DNA from: Hermodice carunculata
Lineage: Eukaryota; Annelida; Polychaeta; Eunicida; Amphinomidae
DNA: 64,000 nucleotides
Reading direction: 5' to 3'
NCBI GenBank assembly: GCA_964020975.1
Contig: OZ026615.1
Coordinates: 78,506,209 to 78,570,208 of the forward strand
Notes under the pieces: model-generated
What the model was told of the DNA's origin: nothing
Databases searched by the model: none
The model's input: the letters and a program-made list of their open reading frames with translations, nothing else
Part shown: one piece after another, positions 60,906-64,000 of the stretch
Layout of the letters: each line of letters begins with the position of its first letter
How positions within the stretch are numbered: position 1 is the first letter of the stretch
Position numbers and translations under genes: made by a program

Positions 60906-61549
60906 ATATATCCATGGTACTACATGTAAAATGTATTGATACAGGGAACTTGGGAGTAATTTGGATGGAAATTGACTCCCCAATATCATTTCCATACTGA
61001 GACAAAAGTTATATTTGCCGTATGAATGTAAAAAATGCATTACAGGTACATGTCCTTGCAAAAACAATCAGCATACAATTTGTCTGATAGTTTTGTGATT
61101 GAACCCTATCTTTACAGAAACCTATTTATTAACCCGTCCCCCCTTAAACCAGCCAAAAATGGCCTGTTATCAAATGTTGTCTGCTTCAGTGTTTTCAACT
61201 TATTTCAACAGTAATGAAAAACATTTTGACCCAGAATTGTACACGAGACCTATCAAGCTTGTATGCCCCAGGTCAACAGCTTTCCTTGGCAGGGGTTAGA
61301 CACTTGGTGCCCAACCCATGCCAAGAAAAGCTATTGACTCGGAGTCTTAATTCAAGGAGAAAGGATTAAACAGAGACATATTTTTTCCAAAACGAGAAAC
61401 AGTGCATGTACCTCAGCTATTGAATCTGGTCTCTAGACAAAAACAAATGTGCTTAAAGAGATGAAAAACAAACATCACTATTAAACAGGGACAGATTTCT
61501 TCCAAACTGAGAAACAGTGCATATACCTCAGCTGTTGAATCAGGTCAAC

Positions 61550-61588
61550 ACACACACGCACGCACGCACGCACGCACGCACACACAGA
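61550..61588. repeat. (CA)n/(CGCA)n microsatellite
   Basis: CA units grading to CGCA and back. Confidence 0.95.
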
Positions 61589-62540
61589 GATGAAAAACTG
61601 TTTGCCAAGTGGAACAGGACCTATCAAATGATTCCATGTCATGACAATCTGTAGTAAACATAATGCTAGAAGCAACTACATGTATATGCCAACTTGTCAG
61701 AGCTAAACAAAAATCTTCAGCCTTTAAATAATGAAGATAAATATTTACATAAGATGAAAATGGAAACTACCCAAGATGCCAGCCAGAACTTCCATAAATA
61801 AATCATTTGAGTGACACAAGAAAACAACAACCAGGATATTGCACTGGCTGTCTTTACCGCGTGCATATATCTTATATGGATATGTAAATTACCCAACTTG
61901 CTGTATACTATGGATACCTAGGTGTACCTCGTTTATGTAATGTTTGATTAATTTCTTTTTCTGCCCGTGTCTCTCTTTGTTGCTATGTTTGTATGTGGCA
62001 ATACCGTGCACCTTGGTGTATGTCAATAAAGCCTCCGATTGGCCAGCGGCGGCCCTCGTTGATTATTTATTAACAATTACAGCTGGTGTGCACTGGGGCG
62101 TTCATTGGTCACTCTGCCCCCGGGCTGCCAGATAAAAGTTCTGCCAGGATAAGGTCCTTTACTTGGTGGAATGGACAGGTGCTGCCATGCAGCAGACTTT
62201 GGCGAAAACATTCAAAACCAATGAAAATAGGGTCTGCTTTCCAGACAAGGCTAGCCCCAGCCATGACCAAAACACATGTACATATAGGCATTGGCAAAAA
62301 TGGAATGATTGGGCTCACAAAAGGCTACATTCATTGTTCATACTTAGAAGGGGGTAAGGGGTTGCTCATACTCCACATTGCGCCATTTTTAACTCTTCAT
62401 GCCACCTAGAGATAGAAAATTATTATTATTTTTGTCGAGTACTCAGAGCAAATTCAAAAGCCATACTTGGCAACATTAATTTTCGGTGTCACATATCAGA
62501 CGCAGTTAAAATCCATACCATGTACTGGCATTAACAAATT

Positions 62541-62592
62541 TCATTAATAATAATAATGATGATGATGATGATGATGATGATAATAATAATTT
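62541..62592. repeat. (TAA)n (GAT)n (TAA)n microsatellite
   Basis: Compound trinucleotide tract. It may be the tail of a minus-strand retroelement, since ttattaaa (reverse AATAA) adjoins it on the right. Confidence 0.9.
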
Positions 62593-63415
62593 ATTAAAAC
62601 CCCTGTGAAACAAGGAAATAAAATGTACATCAAAATGAGTAATTACATAAATTATAAAATATACACATAACTACAAACCGGTTGTAAGCTATAAGGCACT
62701 AAAATTAAATGAATGTCAAACTCAAAATGCAAAATACGCATGCTTGCCGGTGCCACATTGAACTATCGCCATTGCATTTCAGTTTATCCAGCAGGCTACG
62801 GCCTGGGAGCCGAGTGCACCGACTATCCCAGAAAACCCCTGGGGTCCCAGAGCATAAGAGTGAAACCACCACCACTATAGTTAGGATTGTGTCCACCAGG
62901 TTAGGGCCTGAAACCTGAGAGCACTCAGGATCTAGTGTTCCCCTGGATCGCAGGCCCAGCTGCAGAAAAATGGAGTTGAATAAGGCCTTAGATAGGAGAG
63001 AAGTGAGCACATGTTCTGCCAACCAGGGCTTAAAAAAATTATTCGAAAAAGTTGTTGGAGTGAATCAACTATGCCCTTTGAGCCAGGACAACATATGTTG
63101 GAATTCTGCGGCAAGGTTTTACAAAGATATATTTTACCGGAGAGACCCCATATTGTATTAGTTGCGAGATCAGAGTCCCCTTTTAATGACAACCTATAGC
63201 AATGTACTTTGCTCCCCCCCTCTCCCCCCAAAAAAGGTGTAAAAACTCTGCGTCGCGGGGACTCCACCCGGAAAGCTCTGTGGTATAACGATGTGGTTTT
63301 GTACTTCACCATGTCGGCTTTGCCGTTATTATATATATATATATATGGGCAAAGCCACCGGAAGCTCATAAAATCTGAGGAAAATAAGGGCTTCAGATGA
63401 ATAATTCTGGCCACT
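62593..63415 (-). other. Possible 3' end of a minus-strand retroelement, unidentified
   Basis: An AATAA-like signal next to a microsatellite and open minus-strand stretches of 105 and 160 codons (62705-63022 and 62932-63414). No RT, endonuclease or zinc-knuckle motif is visible, and an (AT)n tract at 63327-63345 breaks the longer one. Could equally be plain intergenic DNA. Confidence 0.2.
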
Positions 63416-64000
63416 TCTACACTTTTTTAGCTGAAAAAGTGGTGTATCACTATAAAATAAAGTCAAAAACTACCAACCTATCTCTGCTTCACAAATTATT
63501 GCCGCTAATTAATATATGTCTTAAAATCTGTCCCAATGTTTGAAGTCAATGCAGCATTTTGTTATGACAATGCAACAGCTGGACAGTCCTAATATATATT
63601 ATATATATATGTGCTAAATGATGTGGTCATTTTTTTCTGTTTTTATTGTTTTTGTGTCTTTTTGTCTCGAACCACTTCCTGGTAGTCATAACCCTATTCT
63701 GCAGTCCGAACTCTTTACTCTCCATAAGCTTACCTGTCACTGTCTAACCTATATACATACGGAAGTACTATTGTCCATACTGCACGTTCTTCTGTAGAAT
63801 TTTGATACAGGCTGCATTAAGCCCAAATAAATTAAAGGTTCTTCAGCATGTAACTACTCAGAACATGTTTTGGAGCTTGTACCAGTACACGTCTCTCTGA
63901 GTTGTAGTTCCTGGTTTAAGCTAACTATTCAGCAAAGACAACCCACATAATAATGAATAAATATGAGCGTGGCAAATGATGAATTTGCTAAATAGTAGTT
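63416..64000. other. No gene seen
   Basis: Unassigned AT-rich DNA with short tatata tracts near 63591-63609. Confidence 0.45.

Larger units (their letters stand above)
60451..62540. other. No gene seen; mini-element and microsatellite inside
   Basis: Mostly unassigned. Contains a 94-bp inverted-repeat element (60812-60905) and a CA/CGCA microsatellite (61550-61588). 62030-62170 is GC-richer with attggcc and gataaaagt, but no coding exon is recognisable. Confidence 0.4.

Noticed and set aside
62035-62170. Possible promoter (attggcc and gataaaa in GC-richer DNA)
   Set aside because: Single short motifs without a recognisable downstream exon are not enough.
62705-63414. Overlapping minus-strand frames of 105 and 160 codons as a gene
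   Set aside because: No domain recognised, interrupted by an (AT)n tract, and frames of similar length are open nearby on the other strand.

Overview
The window looks like intergenic or intronic DNA from a large, AT-rich metazoan genome, most likely a marine invertebrate. The evidence is dense simple repeats, several clades of decayed non-LTR retrotransposons (LINEs), Tc1/mariner and pogo-like DNA transposons, and short elements packed with 110-150 bp tandem monomers of the kind known from molluscs, hemichordates and lancelets. I could not fix the phylum. I recognise no intact host gene, rRNA, tRNA or CRISPR array. Almost every long reading frame is either a transposon fossil or a by-product of a microsatellite.

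Layout. 1-540 holds two short unidentified frames that could be a gene's last exon. 2365-3962 is a minus-strand CR1-like LINE. 7806-8210 is a small LINE tail. 9812-9843 is a 32-bp perfect palindrome inserted with a 7-bp target duplication. 13029-17205 is a chain of minus-strand hairpin-ended elements (families A and B), one split by a probable solo LTR. 17640-19275 is family C, with a 135-bp fold-back inside it. 22711-26740 holds tandem duplications and a roughly 112-bp minisatellite. 28288-31338 holds plus-strand copies of B, C (minus) and A. 32632-32940, 38265-39400 and 39470-40890 are LINE remnants. 41018-42290 is a roughly 148-bp tandem array (family E). 45913-52041 is a nest: a Tc1-like element split by a LINE, which itself carries a short insert, and split again by a near-complete pogo-like transposon. 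54060-54840 is a repeat pair giving an empty/filled comparison for the second 32-bp palindrome. 54950-57946 is family C, a large inverted repeat, a (TC)n tract and family B. 57950-60450 is another LINE. The remainder is mostly unassigned.

The strongest observations are four. (1) Two copies of a 32-bp fully palindromic insertion have 7-bp target duplications, and a related empty site lies in the same window. (2) A near-perfect histone-mRNA-type 3' stem-loop lies 27 nt after the stop codon of the Tc1-like transposase, once the pogo insertion at a TA in the last sense codon is discounted. (3) Hairpin-capped families carry internal tandem arrays and resemble non-autonomous Helentrons. (4) Those families spread perfect DR1/DR0 nuclear-receptor half-site clusters. 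The genes do not form a pathway; the window records layered transposition.
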